Positions 1-9,586 of a DNA stretch of 64,000 nt are shown in pieces. The position numbers and the translations under genes were made by a program. The first letter of the stretch is position 1, and each line of letters starts with the position of its first letter. Source of the DNA: Hydrogenophaga sp. (GTDB lineage Bacteria > Pseudomonadota > Gammaproteobacteria > Burkholderiales > Burkholderiaceae_C); assembly GCF_025699295.1 (NCBI RefSeq), contig NZ_JAILWB010000010.1:124001-188000 (forward strand), read 5' to 3'. The notes under the pieces were generated by a model that made no database searches, was not told the origin of the DNA, and saw only the letters and a list, made by a program, of their open reading frames with translations.

Positions 1-1241
1 CGCGCCAGCGGCGAGATCTCGGTCGGGTGGTCCATGATGAAGGTCGGATTCCAGAGCTTGTCCTCGACCTTCTCCTCGAAGTACAGCACCTGCAGGCTCG
101 GCAGGCTGCGCGTGGAAAGCTGGTGCTTCTCTTCGCTCATACCCAGCTTTTTCAGCTGGGCCTGCAGCCAGGCGGCGTCGTCCACGCTGTCGCCGGCGTC
201 GGTGTACTTCACGATCGCTTCGCGGATCGTCAGGCGTTCGAACGGCGAGTCCACGTCCACCGGCTGGCCCTGGTAGGTCAGCGGCTCGTCACCGCGCACT
301 TGTTTGACCACGTGGCGAATCAGCTGCTCGTTGAAGTCCATCAGATCCTGGTAGTTCCAGTACGCCGCGTAGAACTCCATCATGGTGAATTCGGGGTTGT
401 GCCGCACGCTGATGCCTTCGTTGCGGAAGTTGCGGTTGATCTCGAACACGCGATCAAACCCGCCCACCAGCAGGCGCTTCAGGTACAGCTCGGGCGCGAT
501 GCGCAGGAACATTTCCTGGTCGAGCGCGTTGTGGTGCGTCTTGAAGGGCTTGGCGTTGGCACCACCCGGAATGGGGTGCAGCATCGGCGTCTCGACTTCC
601 AGGAAACCGTGGCCGACCATGAAGTCGCGGATGCTGGACAGGGCCTGGCTGCGCGCGACGAAACGCTTGCGCGCGCCCTCGTCGGTCATCAGGTCCACGT
701 AGCGCTGGCGGTACTTGATCTCCTGGTCGTGGATGCCGTGGAACTTGTCGGGCAGCGGGCGCAGGCTCTTGGTGATGAGGCGGATGCGGTCGGCGTGGAT
801 GGTGAGCTCGCCGGTGCGGGTGCGCATGAGCACGCCTTCGGCAGCGACGATATCGCCCAGGTCCCAGTGCTTGAAGGTGTTGTGCAGGGCCTCGCCCACG
901 CTGTCGTTGTTCAGGTAGATCTGGATGCGCCCGCCCGAGGGGCCGAAGGACGCGTCCTGCAGCGTGGCGAAGCTGGCCTTGCCCATCACGCGCTTGAGCA
1001 TCATGCGCCCGGCCACGCTGGCGCGTACCGGCTCGGCTTCCAGGGTTTCCTTCGTGCTCTCGCCAAAGCGGGCGAACAGGTCGGCAGCCTTGTCGGCGGG
1101 TTTGAAGTCGTTCGGAAACGCCACGCCCTGCCCCTGTTTCTGGGCCTCACGCAGGGCCTTGAGCTTCTCGCGGCGTTCGGCGATGAGCTGGTTCTGGTCT
1201 TGCGCGGGCGCGCCGGCGTCGGGGGTTTGGGCTTGGGTCAT
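1..1241 (-). CDS. lysS: Lysyl-tRNA synthetase (class II), C-terminus cut off by the window edge
   Basis: The enzyme charges tRNA-Lys with lysine in the cytoplasm. About 413 N-terminal residues are visible: an OB-fold anticodon-binding domain (roughly residues 65-175) and then the class II catalytic core, with motif 2 readable as [15 protein letters not shown] near residues 270-285. The full protein is usually about 500 residues, so roughly 90 C-terminal residues including motif 3 lie off the left edge. The ATG at 1241 gives the expected polar, charged N-terminus, but no Shine-Dalgarno precedes it. Instead a hairpin with a T-run ends five bases upstream (1253-1278). It follows livF in the same direction after a 190-base structured spacer and is probably transcribed separately. 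The assignment is secure. Confidence 0.97.
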   Translation of the reverse strand, partial: MTQAQTPDAGAPAQDQNQLIAERREKLKALREAQKQGQGVAFPNDFKPADKAADLFARFGESTKETLEAEPVRASVAGRMMLKRVMGKASFATLQDASFGPSGGRIQIYLNNDSVGEALHNTFKHWDLGDIVAAEGVLMRTRTGELTIHADRIRLITKSLRPLPDKFHGIHDQEIKYRQRYVDLMTDEGARKRFVARSQALSSIRDFMVGHGFLEVETPMLHPIPGGANAKPFKTHHNALDQEMFLRIAPELYLKRLLVGGFDRVFEINRNFRNEGISVRHNPEFTMMEFYAAYWNYQDLMDFNEQLIRHVVKQVRGDEPLTYQGQPVDVDSPFERLTIREAIVKYTDAGDSVDDAAWLQAQLKKLGMSEEKHQLSTRSLPSLQVLYFEEKVEDKLWNPTFIMDHPTEISPLA

Positions 1242-1252
1242 GAATGAAAAAT

Positions 1253-1278
1253 GGGTTGGGCACCGAAGTGCGCAACCC
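1253..1278 (-). terminator. Hairpin with T-run directly upstream of the lysS start
   Basis: Read on the minus strand, GGGTTG and CAACCC pair, then after one mismatch GCAC pairs with GTGC around a TTCG loop. Five T residues follow (1251-1247). This has the form of an intrinsic terminator. It lies 12 bases before the lysS ATG and about 150 bases after livF. It may end the liv transcript, or act as an attenuator or stabilising leader for lysS. The sequence alone does not decide between these. Confidence 0.55.
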
Positions 1279-1281
1279 ATG

Positions 1282-1287
1282 ATTGTA
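1282..1287 (-). promoter_or_regulatory. Possible -10 element of lysS
   Basis: The minus strand reads TACAAT, five of six matches to the sigma-70 -10 consensus, in an otherwise very G+C-rich spacer. Transcription would begin about where the 1253-1278 hairpin starts. No convincing -35 is seen at the usual distance, so this is tentative. Confidence 0.3.
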
Positions 1288-1296
1288 GGTTTTGGA

Positions 1297-1420
1297 GCAC
1301 CCCCCGCCGCGCGGCCGCGCGCCCCCCCTCCAGGGGGGCGCACCCTGGGACCGGCGGAGCCGGTTCCTCGGGTGCCCTGGAAAGCAGCGCCTCGCTTCAG
1401 AAAACCCTTCGCGGAGCGAA
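1297..1420. repeat. Cluster of nested palindromes between livF and lysS
   Basis: Several inverted repeats are packed together. GCACCC (1297-1302) pairs with GGGTGC (1370-1375) and encloses two hairpins: GCGCCCCCC/GGGGGGCGC (1319-1327 with 1333-1341) and ACCGGC-GGA-GCCGGT (1350-1364). A further hairpin TTCGC-GGA-GCGAA lies at 1408-1420. Together they can form a three-way junction. Nothing here looks coding. It may end the liv operon transcript or be a dispersed palindromic repeat. Only one copy is present in this window. Confidence 0.5.
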
Positions 1421-1431
1421 CAGCCCTTGCG

Positions 1432-2148
1432 CTATTCGCCGAGGTAAGCGGCCCGCACTTTCGGGTCGTCGAGCATGTCGCGGCCGTTGCCGGTCATGAT
1501 GATTTCGCCCGAATCCATCACGTAGCCGCGGTCGGCGATCTGCAGCGCGCGGCGGGCGTTCTGCTCCACCAGCAGGATGGTCACTCCCTGCTGGGACACA
1601 TCGCGCACCACCTCGAAGATCTTGTCGACCATGATGGGCGAGAGGCCCATGGAAGGTTCGTCGAGCAGCAGCACCTTGGGCTGGCTCATCAGCGCGCGCG
1701 CCATGGCGAGCATCTGCTGCTCGCCGCCGCTCATGGTGCCGGCGAGCTGGTCCTTGCGCTCCTTGAGGCGCGGGAAGATGCCGAACATGCGTTCGATGTC
1801 CTGCGCGATGCCACCCTTGTCGTTGCGGATGTAGGCGCCCATCTGCAGGTTCTCGGTGATGGACATGCGGGTGAACACGCCGCGGCCTTCCGGCACCATG
1901 GCCAGGCCCTGCCTGACCAGGTCCCAGGCGCCCTTGCCCTTGATGCTCTGGCCGAGATACTCGATGTTGCCAGCCTCATAGCCGAGCGAGCCGGTGATCG
2001 CCTTCATGGTGGTGGTCTTGCCCGCACCGTTGGAGCCGATGAGCGAGATCAACTCGCCTTCGCGAACTTCGAGATCAATGCCCTTGACGGCCTTGATGCC
2101 GCCATACGCGACCTTCAGACCACTGACTTTGAGAAGTGTGTTTGCCAT
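1432..2148 (-). CDS. livF: Branched-chain amino acid ABC transporter, ATP-binding protein LivF
   Basis: This is one of two ATPases driving high-affinity import of leucine, isoleucine and valine (or related amides) through LivHM at the inner membrane. The 238-residue protein has Walker A ([10 protein letters not shown], about residue 40), the signature MSGGEQQ (about 140), Walker B LLLDEPS (about 160) and the H-loop region. I chose the ATG at 2148 because AAGGA lies nine bases upstream; an in-frame TTG three codons earlier overlaps that ribosome site. It is the last gene of livH-livM-livG-livF, 16 bases after livG. No periplasmic binding protein gene is in the window, so the receptor must be encoded elsewhere. 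Confidence 0.93.
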   Translation of the reverse strand: MANTLLKVSGLKVAYGGIKAVKGIDLEVREGELISLIGSNGAGKTTTMKAITGSLGYEAGNIEYLGQSIKGKGAWDLVRQGLAMVPEGRGVFTRMSITENLQMGAYIRNDKGGIAQDIERMFGIFPRLKERKDQLAGTMSGGEQQMLAMARALMSQPKVLLLDEPSMGLSPIMVDKIFEVVRDVSQQGVTILLVEQNARRALQIADRGYVMDSGEIIMTGNGRDMLDDPKVRAAYLGE

Positions 2149-2164
2149 TTGCGTCAATCCTTGG

Positions 2165-2935
2165 TCAGTGGCCGCCGGTGCCGAGGTAGGCCTCGATCAC
2201 CTTGGGGTCCTTCTGCACGTCGACCGGCGTACCGGAAGACAGCTGCTTGCCATAGTCGAGCACGGTGACCCGGTCGCACAGGCCCATCACCAGCTTCACG
2301 TCGTGTTCGATCAGCAGGATGGTGCGGTTGTCCTTGCGGATGCGGTCGATCAGCTCGCGCAGCAGCACCTTCTCGGTGGCGTTCATGCCGGCGGCGGGCT
2401 CGTCCAGCGCGATCAGCAGCGGGTCGGTGGCCAGGGCGCGGGCAATTTCCAGCCGGCGCTGGTCGCCATAGCTCAGTGTGCGCGACTTGTAGTCGGCGAA
2501 CTTCTCGATGCCGACGTAGGCCAGCAGTTCACGCGCACGACTGGCGATGGCGGCCTCCTCGCGCTTGAATCCTGGCGTGCGCAGCACCGCGCCGATCAGG
2601 CCGGAGTGTGTGCGCACGTGGCGCCCGACCATCACGTTCTCCAGCGCCGTCATTTCGGCGAACAGCCGGATGTTCTGGAATGTGCGGGCAATGCCGGCCT
2701 TGGCCACTTCGTGCACCGCGCTGGGCGTGTAGGGCTTGCCCGCGAGTTCGAACGAACCGCTGTCGGGCGTGTACAGACCGGTCAGCACGTTGAAGAAGGT
2801 GGTCTTGCCCGCACCGTTGGGGCCGATCAGGCCGTAGACCTGGCCGCGCTGGATTTCAATGCCCACGTCGCTCAGGGCCTGCAGGCCACCGAAGCGCTTG
2901 GAAACATTCGCTACCTTGAGAATGATGTCGCTCAT
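2165..2935 (-). CDS. livG: Branched-chain amino acid ABC transporter, ATP-binding protein LivG
   Basis: This is the second ATPase of the Liv importer, working on the cytoplasmic face of LivHM. The 256 residues carry Walker A GPNGAGKTTF (about 39-48), the variant signature LSYGDQRR (about 150) typical of LivG, Walker B ALDEPAAGM and the switch histidine in LLIEHDVK. Its length matches the family. The start lies 13 bases after the livM stop and the next gene livF begins 16 bases downstream, so the four genes are almost certainly co-transcribed. The longer insert between Walker A and the signature separates LivG from LivF. Confidence 0.93.
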   Translation of the reverse strand: MSDIILKVANVSKRFGGLQALSDVGIEIQRGQVYGLIGPNGAGKTTFFNVLTGLYTPDSGSFELAGKPYTPSAVHEVAKAGIARTFQNIRLFAEMTALENVMVGRHVRTHSGLIGAVLRTPGFKREEAAIASRARELLAYVGIEKFADYKSRTLSYGDQRRLEIARALATDPLLIALDEPAAGMNATEKVLLRELIDRIRKDNRTILLIEHDVKLVMGLCDRVTVLDYGKQLSSGTPVDVQKDPKVIEAYLGTGGH

Positions 2936-2948
2936 CTGATGTCTCCCG

Positions 2949-4046
2949 TCACTTGCTCAAGGACTTGCCGTGCTCGGGCGCAGGCCACAAGCCTTTGGGA
3001 CGCAACAACATCACGATCACCATGGCCAACGCGATCAGCAACTGGCGCAACACCTCGGGACCAAGGCGGCCCCCGGTCATTTCCCCCAGCGGTCCGGCAA
3101 CGTGGCGCAGCACCTCGGGCAGTCCGGCGAGCACCAGCGCGCCCAGGATCACACCGGGGATATGGCCAATGCCACCGAGCACGACCATGGCCACCACCAT
3201 GATCGACTCCATGAGTGCAAAGGACTCGGGTGAGACGAAGCGCTGGAACGACGCGAAAAGCACGCCGGACATGCCACCGAAGGTGGCACCCATGCCAAAG
3301 GCCAGCAGCTTCAGGTTGCGGGTGTTCAGGCCCATGGCCTTGGCGGCGATCTCGTCCTCGCGGATGGCCATCCAGGCGCGGCCGATGCGCGAATCCTGCA
3401 AGCGGTAGGACAGCACCACGGACAGGATCACGAAGAACAGGAACAGGTAGTAGTACATCGTCACGGGCTGGAAGGTGTAACTCCAGTCACCGATCTCGAT
3501 CGTCTGGCGCTGTCCCATGTTGATGCCGAACACGGTCAGTGCGTCGATCTGGCTCAATCCTTTGGGGCCGTTGGTGATGTTCAACGGCCGGTCCATGTTG
3601 AGCAGGAAGATGCGGATGATCTCGCCGAAGCCCAGCGTGATGATGGCCAGGTAGTCGCCGCGCAGCTTGAGCGTGGGCGCGCCCAGGATCATGCCGACGA
3701 TCCCCGCAATACCGGCCGCCGCAATCATCACGAGCCAGATGTTCACGTGCACGCCGTCGGGGAACAGGGCGCGGACGGACGCAAAGGTGTCCGCCAGGTG
3801 CGGCGAGGCCAGCAGGCCGTAGATGTAGGCGCCCACGGCATAGAAGGCGATGTAGCCCAGATCCAGCAGGCCCGCATAGCCCACCACGATGTTCAGGCCC
3901 AGCGCGAGCAGCACATAGAGCAGCGCCAGGTCGATGATGCGGACCCACGAGTTGCTGCCCGTGGCCTGCAGCAGCAAGGGCAGCACCATCAGGGCAACCG
4001 CGGCCAGCAGGAAGGTGATGAGTTTTCCGGTTTTGGTGTTCATCAT
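2949..4046 (-). CDS. livM: Branched-chain amino acid ABC transporter, permease LivM
   Basis: An inner-membrane permease that pairs with LivH to form the amino acid channel. The 365-residue protein is hydrophobic throughout, with about ten predicted membrane segments, and contains the family signature LALGLNIVVGYAGLLDLGY near residue 50. I placed the start at the first ATG of the ATGATG pair (4046), which has GAGGAG seven bases upstream. An in-frame ATG at 4061 lies in front of that site and would add five residues. It sits 18 bases after livH. The ABC-contact region EDEIAAKAMG, which docks the ATPases, is present in the middle. Confidence 0.92.
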   Translation of the reverse strand: MMNTKTGKLITFLLAAVALMVLPLLLQATGSNSWVRIIDLALLYVLLALGLNIVVGYAGLLDLGYIAFYAVGAYIYGLLASPHLADTFASVRALFPDGVHVNIWLVMIAAAGIAGIVGMILGAPTLKLRGDYLAIITLGFGEIIRIFLLNMDRPLNITNGPKGLSQIDALTVFGINMGQRQTIEIGDWSYTFQPVTMYYYLFLFFVILSVVLSYRLQDSRIGRAWMAIREDEIAAKAMGLNTRNLKLLAFGMGATFGGMSGVLFASFQRFVSPESFALMESIMVVAMVVLGGIGHIPGVILGALVLAGLPEVLRHVAGPLGEMTGGRLGPEVLRQLLIALAMVIVMLLRPKGLWPAPEHGKSLSK

Positions 4047-4064
4047 GTCGGTTCTCCTCATCGC

Positions 4065-4994
4065 TCAGGCGCGGTCCGCCACGCGTTCGCCAAGCAGGCC
4101 CGAGGGGCGCAGCGTCAGCACCAGGGCAAGCACGATGAAGGCAAAGATGTCCACATACTGGCTTCCCAGCACGCCACCGGTGAGCTGGCCAAGGTAACCG
4201 GCACCGAGCGACTCGATCAGCCCCAGCGCGATGCCGCCGACGACCGCACCGGCCAGGTTGCCGATGCCGCCCATGACGGCCGCCACGAAGGCCTTGAGCC
4301 CGGGCATGAAGCCCATGGCGTGCTGCACCGTGCCGTAGTTGGACGCCCACATCACACCAGCGATGGCGGCGAGCATGGCACCAATGATGAAGGTGGCCGA
4401 GATGACCACGTCGGGCTTGATGCCCATGAGCGCGGCCACGCGAGGGTTCTCGGCCGTGGCCCGCATGGCGCGGCCCAGATTGGTGCGGTTGACGAGCCAC
4501 ATCAGGAAGCTCAGCGTGATGGCGGTGGTGGCCAGGATGACGACCTGCGTCACCGAAATCACCGCGCCACCCAGCGCGATCGGTTCGCGCGACAGCATCG
4601 AGGGATAGGACTTGGGGTTGGGTTCCCAGATGATCATCGCGAAGGTCTGCAGCAACAGAGAGATGCCGATGGCGGTGATCAGGGGCGCGAGCCGGTTCGA
4701 GTTGCGCAGAGGCCGATAGGCCAGCTTCTCGATCGAGAAATTCAGGACCGCGCAAATCAGCATGGCAATGACGGTGGCCAGGAACAGCACCAGCCAGGTC
4801 GGCAGGCCGGTGGACGCATCCATCATCCAGCCGATGACGGTCCAGCTGGTCAGGGCGCCGACCATCAGCACGTCGCCGTGCGCAAAGTTGATCAGACCGA
4901 TGATGCCGTACACCATGGTGTACCCAAGGGCCACCAGCGCGTACATGCTGCCCAGCACCAGACCATTGATGATCTGCTGTAGCAAAACTTCCAT
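4065..4994 (-). CDS. livH: Branched-chain amino acid ABC transporter, permease LivH
   Basis: Inner-membrane permease and partner of LivM. It has 309 residues with about eight hydrophobic segments and opens with the characteristic INGLVLGSMYALVALGYTMV followed by YGIIGLINFAHGD. The cytoplasmic coupling loop AMRATAENPRVAALMG is clear near residue 170. It is the first gene of the operon. The ATG is preceded by GGAGAAT. The upstream region holds a hairpin followed by T residues (5060-5105), which may regulate the operon or end the preceding rarA transcript. Confidence 0.93.
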   Translation of the reverse strand: MEVLLQQIINGLVLGSMYALVALGYTMVYGIIGLINFAHGDVLMVGALTSWTVIGWMMDASTGLPTWLVLFLATVIAMLICAVLNFSIEKLAYRPLRNSNRLAPLITAIGISLLLQTFAMIIWEPNPKSYPSMLSREPIALGGAVISVTQVVILATTAITLSFLMWLVNRTNLGRAMRATAENPRVAALMGIKPDVVISATFIIGAMLAAIAGVMWASNYGTVQHAMGFMPGLKAFVAAVMGGIGNLAGAVVGGIALGLIESLGAGYLGQLTGGVLGSQYVDIFAFIVLALVLTLRPSGLLGERVADRA

Positions 4995-5059
4995 GAAGAT
5001 TCTCCGTGTGTGTGACAGGCCGGGGGAACGCTTGTGGCGCGGGCCTGCTTCAACCTAGC

Positions 5060-5105
5060 AAAAAACCCGCCAGACCTGACCTTGGAACAGGACAGACTGC
5101 GGGTT
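5060..5105 (-). terminator. Terminator-like hairpin in the livH leader
   Basis: On the minus strand AACCCGC (5105-5099) pairs with GCGGGTT (5070-5064). A shorter inner CCTG/CAGG stem lies between them and six T residues follow (5065-5060). It is about 120 bases after the rarA stop and 66 bases before livH. It could be the rarA terminator or, if transcription starts at the TACAAT just upstream, an attenuator in the liv leader. Confidence 0.55.
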
Positions 5106-5114
5106 GGTGGACGG

Positions 5115-5120
5115 ATTGTA
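5115..5120 (-). promoter_or_regulatory. Possible -10 element of the liv operon
   Basis: The minus strand reads TACAAT in an A+T-richer patch. Transcription from here would start just before the 5060-5105 hairpin and give a leader of about 110 bases. The hexamer 17 bases upstream is a poor -35, so the assignment is weak. Confidence 0.3.
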
Positions 5121-5225
5121 ATGAGGCACTTTTGGGGCCAGCATGCGTGTAAGCCCTTAGCGGGCGCGGGTTAACCCTTGTTTGGATGCAACTCCTCAGA
5201 ATGCATCAGCGCGATTGACGGTGCA

Positions 5226-6518
5226 TTAGTTGTTTTGATTGTTGAGCTTTTTGAGTTCGCGCAGCTTATCGGCGATTCGCTGCTCCAGTCCGCGTTCCAC
5301 GGGCCGGTAGAAGCCGGGGTCGGCCATGCCATCGGGCAGATAGCGTTCGCCCGCGGCGAAGCCGTCCGCTTCGTCATGGGCATAGCGGTAGCCCTTGCCG
5401 TAGTCCAGTTCCTTCATGAGCTTGGTCGGTGCGTTGCGCAGGTGCATGGGCACCGGGCGGGTGCCGTCCTTCTTGACGAAGGCCTTCGCTTCGTTGAACG
5501 CCTTGTAGACCGCGTTGGACTTGGGCGCCACCGCCAGGTAGACCACGCACTCGGCCAGCGCCAGTTCGCCTTCGGGGCTGCCAAGGCGTTCGTAGACTTC
5601 GGCGGCGTCCAGCGCCAGGCGCAGCGCGCGCGGGTCGGCCAGGCCGATGTCTTCACTGGCCATGCGGATCAGGCGGCGCGCCATGTAGCGCGGATCGGCG
5701 CCACCATCGAGCATGCGCACGAACCAGTACAGCGCGGCATCCGGGTCGGAGCCGCGCACGCTCTTGTGCAGGGCGCTGATGGTGTCGTAGAACTGTTCGC
5801 CGCCCTTGTCGTAGCGGCGCATGCGCTCGCCCAGCACCTTGAGCAGCCAGGCATCGGTGACTTCGGGCAGTTGCTCACGATCGGCGGCCACAGCCAGGGT
5901 TTCCAGCGTGTTGAGCAGGCGCCGCGCGTCGCCATCGGCGTAGGCGATCAGTCGGTCGACGGCGGCGCCCTCGATCGCGGGCACCGCGTCGATGGCCTGC
6001 GCCTTGGTCACGATCTGGCGCAGATCGTCCTCCGACAGCGGTTGCAGCACATACACCGCGGCGCGCGAGAGCAGGGCCGAGTTGACCTCGAACGAGGGGT
6101 TTTCGGTGGTGGCGCCGATGAAGGTGAACAGACCGCTTTCGACATGCGGCAGGAAGGCGTCCTGCTGGCTCTTGTTGAAGCGGTGCACCTCGTCGACGAA
6201 CAGGATGGTGCGCTGGGAGGTGAGACCGTCGCGCGCGGCCTGCGCGCGCTCGACCGCTTCGCGGATGTCCTTCACGCCGCCGAGCACTGCGCTGATGGTG
6301 AGGAACTGCGCGTCGAAGGCGTCGGCCATGAGGCGCGCAATGGTGGTCTTGCCCACACCGGGAGGCCCCCAGAGGATGCAGCTGTGGGGCTGACCGGATT
6401 CGAACGCCAGGCGCAGCGCCATGCCCTCGCCCAGCATGTGCTGCTGGCCGATCACCTCGGCCAGGGTGCGCGGGCGCAGCCGCTCGGCCAGTGGGACGTG
6501 TGAGCTCGCGGCTGGCAC
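5226..6518 (-). CDS. rarA: Replication-associated recombination protein A (AAA+ ATPase, MgsA/RarA)
   Basis: A clamp-loader-like AAA+ ATPase that acts at stalled replication forks. The 430 residues have Walker A GPPGVGKTT (about 50-58), Walker B ILFVDEVHRF (about 104-113) and the sensor region ATTENPSFE, followed by the helical oligomerisation domain. The N-terminal LAERLRPRTLAEVIGQ is diagnostic for the family. The start is a GTG at 6518; no good Shine-Dalgarno is seen, but no other start fits the conserved N-terminus. It lies 30 bases after lolA in the ftsK-lolA-rarA run that is common in betaproteobacteria, so it is probably read from that operon. Confidence 0.95.
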   Translation of the reverse strand: MPAASSHVPLAERLRPRTLAEVIGQQHMLGEGMALRLAFESGQPHSCILWGPPGVGKTTIARLMADAFDAQFLTISAVLGGVKDIREAVERAQAARDGLTSQRTILFVDEVHRFNKSQQDAFLPHVESGLFTFIGATTENPSFEVNSALLSRAAVYVLQPLSEDDLRQIVTKAQAIDAVPAIEGAAVDRLIAYADGDARRLLNTLETLAVAADREQLPEVTDAWLLKVLGERMRRYDKGGEQFYDTISALHKSVRGSDPDAALYWFVRMLDGGADPRYMARRLIRMASEDIGLADPRALRLALDAAEVYERLGSPEGELALAECVVYLAVAPKSNAVYKAFNEAKAFVKKDGTRPVPMHLRNAPTKLMKELDYGKGYRYAHDEADGFAAGERYLPDGMADPGFYRPVERGLEQRIADKLRELKKLNNQNN

Positions 6519-6548
6519 GGCGGGTTCAGTCCAACGCGGCGGCGCCGT

Positions 6549-7190
6549 TCAGGGCCGGATGACCGAGGCACCCGCCGGTGGCTGGAACTTGAAGTCCGCC
6601 GGCTTCAATGGCGCATTGGCCTGCCAGTCGCTGAAGGTGAGAATGGAGCGCTGGCCCAGGCTGTCCTCGATATCGAGCACGGCAAGTTGCCCCTGGCGAA
6701 AGCCCACACGCACCATCTGGAGCTGGCCATTGCGGTCCTTCGGGCGTGCCTCCAGCCATTCCATGCCGTCCCGGGCAGCGCCGGGCTTGAGTTCGAACGC
6801 CTCGGACAGCCCCTTGAGATCGGTGTCCGCCGCAATCAGCGCGGCAGGTGTGCTGCCCAGTGCATCCTTCTGCGGGCGCGAAGTCACCTGATTCAGGTCC
6901 ACATCGTGCAGCCATAGGGTCTGGCCGTCGGCCACGATGGTCTGCTCGAACGGTCTCGCATACACGAAGCGGAAACGGCCGGGCCGAAGGAACTCGAAGC
7001 GGCCGCTGGATGTCTTGCTGCGCGCCACCGCTTCGCTGACGCGCTTGGGCGAGGTCACCACCTGCGTGAACGTGGCTTTGCCACTGTCGACCTCGCGCAG
7101 GAATTGCTCCAGATCTTGCAGGCCATCGGCCCGGACGGCGAACGCGGCCAGGGCCAGCGCGCAGGATGTGAGGACGTGTCTGATGGTCAT
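6549..7190 (-). CDS. lolA: Outer-membrane lipoprotein carrier protein LolA
   Basis: A periplasmic chaperone that takes lipoproteins released by the LolCD(E) ABC transporter and carries them to the outer membrane. The 213-residue precursor begins with a signal peptide (hydrophobic stretch about residues 6-18, likely cleaved after AVRA near residue 21). The mature part has the LolA pattern, with FLREVDSGKATFTQVV at its start and GRFEFLRPGRFRFVYARP near residue 65. The ATG at 7190 was preferred to a GTG-type start 17 codons upstream because it places the signal peptide at the N-terminus. Its partners lolC and lolD lie in this window at 41-43 kb. It is 47 bases downstream of ftsK. Confidence 0.93.
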   Translation of the reverse strand: MTIRHVLTSCALALAAFAVRADGLQDLEQFLREVDSGKATFTQVVTSPKRVSEAVARSKTSSGRFEFLRPGRFRFVYARPFEQTIVADGQTLWLHDVDLNQVTSRPQKDALGSTPAALIAADTDLKGLSEAFELKPGAARDGMEWLEARPKDRNGQLQMVRVGFRQGQLAVLDIEDSLGQRSILTFSDWQANAPLKPADFKFQPPAGASVIRP

Positions 7191-7237
7191 GGAAGGTCCG
7201 ATCCGTTTGCGCCGGCTTGGTTGCAAGGCCGTGCGGC

Positions 7238-9586
7238 TCATTCGCCGCGCGAGGGCACCAGGATGTCGCGCTGACCGCTGGAAGTGAGCGCACTCACCAG
7301 CCCGGCGTTCTCCATGTCTTCCAGCAGGCGCGCGGCGCGGTTGTAACCAATCTTGAGTTTGCGCTGCACGTAGGAGATGCTGGCCTTGCGGTCCTTGAGC
7401 ACGATCTCGACCGCCTGGTCGTAGAGCGCGTCCTTCTCGCCGTTGCCGCCCTCGCCGCCACCTTCGCCGAACAGGTCGCCCCCTTCACCGTCGCCCGTGC
7501 TGCCTTCGAGCACGCCGTCGATGTAGTTGGGCTCGCCGCCCTGCTCCTTGAGGTACGCCACCACACGGTGCACCTCATCGTCGCTCACAAAGGCGCCGTG
7601 CACGCGGACCGGAAAGCCCGTGCCCGAAGGCATGTACAGCATGTCGCCCATGCCCAGCAGACTCTCCGCGCCCATCTGGTCAAGGATGGTGCGGCTGTCG
7701 ATCTTGCTGCTGACCTGGAACGACAGGCGCGTCGGGATGTTGGCCTTGATCAGGCCGGTGATCACATCCACGCTGGGGCGCTGCGTGGCCAGGATCAGGT
7801 GGATCCCGGCGGCACGCGCCTTCTGCGCCAGGCGTGCGATGAGCTCCTCGATCTTCTTGCCCACCACCATCATCAGATCGGCCAGCTCGTCGATCACCAC
7901 CACGATGTAAGGCAGGCGCTCCAGCGGTTCAGGCTGCTCGGGTGTGAGACTGAACGGGTTGCCGATGATCTCGCCGCGCGCCGTGGCCTCGTCGATCTTG
8001 GTGTTGAAGCCCGCAAGATTGCGCACGCCGAGCTTGCTCATGAGCTTGTAGCGCTTCTCCATCTCAGCCACGCACCAGTTCAGGCCGTTGGCGGCGTGCT
8101 TCATGTCGGTGACGACCGGCGCGAGCAGGTGGGGGATGCCTTCGTACACGCTCATCTCGAGCATCTTCGGGTCGATCAGCAGCAGGCGCACGTCGCGCGC
8201 GTCGGCCTTGTACAGCAGCGACAGGATCATCGCGTTGATGCCGACCGACTTGCCCGAGCCCGTGGTGCCGGCCACGAGGCAGTGCGGCATCTTGGCCAGG
8301 TCGGCCACCACCGGCTGACCACCGATGTCCTTGCCCAGACCCATGGTCAGCATGGACCGGGCGTCGTTGTAGACCTGCGAGCCCAGGATCTCGCTGAGCT
8401 TGATGGTCTGGCGCTTGGCATTGGGCAGCTCCAGCGCCATCAGGTTTTTGCCCGGGATGGTCTCGATGACGCGGATCGACACCAGCGACAACGAGCGTGC
8501 CAGATCGCGCCCGAGGTTGACGATCTGCGAGCCCTTCACACCGGTGGCGGGTTCGATCTCGTAGCGCGTGATGACCGGGCCGGGCGCTGCCGCCACCACC
8601 CGCACCTCGACGCCGAAGTCCTTGAGCTTCTTCTCGATGAGCCGGCTGGTCATCTCCAGCGTCTGGCTGTCCACGCCGGCCTGGTGCGAGGGCGCGCTGT
8701 CGAGCAGGTCCACCTGTGGCAGCTTGCTGTCGGGCAGCTCGGTGAACAGCGGCTTCTGGCGCTCCTTGGCCACGCGCTCGCTCTTGGGAACATCCACCAG
8801 CGCCGGCTCGATCACCACGGGCGTGGGATGGTGCTCCTCGATTTCCACCCGCTCGACCTTCACCACCTCTTCGCGCTCGCGCGCAGCCTTCTCGCCGATG
8901 CGCTGGTCCTCCACCGCCTCGCGCTTCTCGCGCCGGGCTTCAAACCAGCCATCCAGCGTGTGCCCCACTTCCTCGGCCCAGTGGCCCCAGGAAAAACGGA
9001 AGACGGTCGGCAGGCACACGAGCAACAGCGCCAGCATGGCCAGAGCCGAACCGGTGAAACCCAGCCACCACGTCGCAACGGGGCCCAGCGCATGGCCGAG
9101 CACGCCGCCCGCATGACCGGGCAGCAGCGATTCAAGGCGGTACAGACGACTCCATTCCAGCACCGTGCTCGCCACCACCAAGGTGACGAGTGCCAGCCAG
9201 AACAGACTGCGGTGGACCCAGGGTCGGTTCCAGAAGCGGGCGGCGGCATGGTGCTCGGACCCCTGCGCACCGCGAATCCAGCGCGCGAGCGCCGACAGCC
9301 AGGTCCGCAAGCCCACCAGAAAAAGCCACCACACCGAGAATCCCAGCAGGTAGTAACTCCAGTCAGCCAGCAGGGCGCCGAGGTGCCCTCCCCAGTTGCC
9401 CGGTTCGGCCGACGAGCCGGTGGTGCTCCAGGCCGGGTCGGCGAGCGAATGGCTCAACAGCGCAAGCAGCCAGAAGGCCAGGGCGGCAGCGCCCAGCACC
9501 AGTCCGATTTCCTGGGCAAACCGGGACACACCCGCCGGACTCGCGCTGCTGCGCTCGGCGTTGAGGGTGTTGAGAGAGTAAGTCAT
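7238..9586 (-). CDS. ftsK: DNA translocase FtsK
   Basis: A septal DNA pump that clears the terminus region and activates XerCD recombination at dif during division. The 782 residues show four hydrophobic segments within the first 190 or so (membrane anchor), a short charged linker (about 220-290), then the motor with Walker [10 protein letters not shown] (about 438-447) and Walker [13 protein letters not shown] (about 562). It ends in a winged-helix gamma domain ([20 protein letters not shown]) that reads KOPS. The linker is much shorter than in E. coli, as is usual in betaproteobacteria. The ATG at 9586 begins the N-terminal cytoplasmic tail. lolA and rarA follow on the same strand. Confidence 0.96.
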   Translation of the reverse strand: MTYSLNTLNAERSSASPAGVSRFAQEIGLVLGAAALAFWLLALLSHSLADPAWSTTGSSAEPGNWGGHLGALLADWSYYLLGFSVWWLFLVGLRTWLSALARWIRGAQGSEHHAAARFWNRPWVHRSLFWLALVTLVVASTVLEWSRLYRLESLLPGHAGGVLGHALGPVATWWLGFTGSALAMLALLLVCLPTVFRFSWGHWAEEVGHTLDGWFEARREKREAVEDQRIGEKAAREREEVVKVERVEIEEHHPTPVVIEPALVDVPKSERVAKERQKPLFTELPDSKLPQVDLLDSAPSHQAGVDSQTLEMTSRLIEKKLKDFGVEVRVVAAAPGPVITRYEIEPATGVKGSQIVNLGRDLARSLSLVSIRVIETIPGKNLMALELPNAKRQTIKLSEILGSQVYNDARSMLTMGLGKDIGGQPVVADLAKMPHCLVAGTTGSGKSVGINAMILSLLYKADARDVRLLLIDPKMLEMSVYEGIPHLLAPVVTDMKHAANGLNWCVAEMEKRYKLMSKLGVRNLAGFNTKIDEATARGEIIGNPFSLTPEQPEPLERLPYIVVVIDELADLMMVVGKKIEELIARLAQKARAAGIHLILATQRPSVDVITGLIKANIPTRLSFQVSSKIDSRTILDQMGAESLLGMGDMLYMPSGTGFPVRVHGAFVSDDEVHRVVAYLKEQGGEPNYIDGVLEGSTGDGEGGDLFGEGGGEGGNGEKDALYDQAVEIVLKDRKASISYVQRKLKIGYNRAARLLEDMENAGLVSALTSSGQRDILVPSRGE

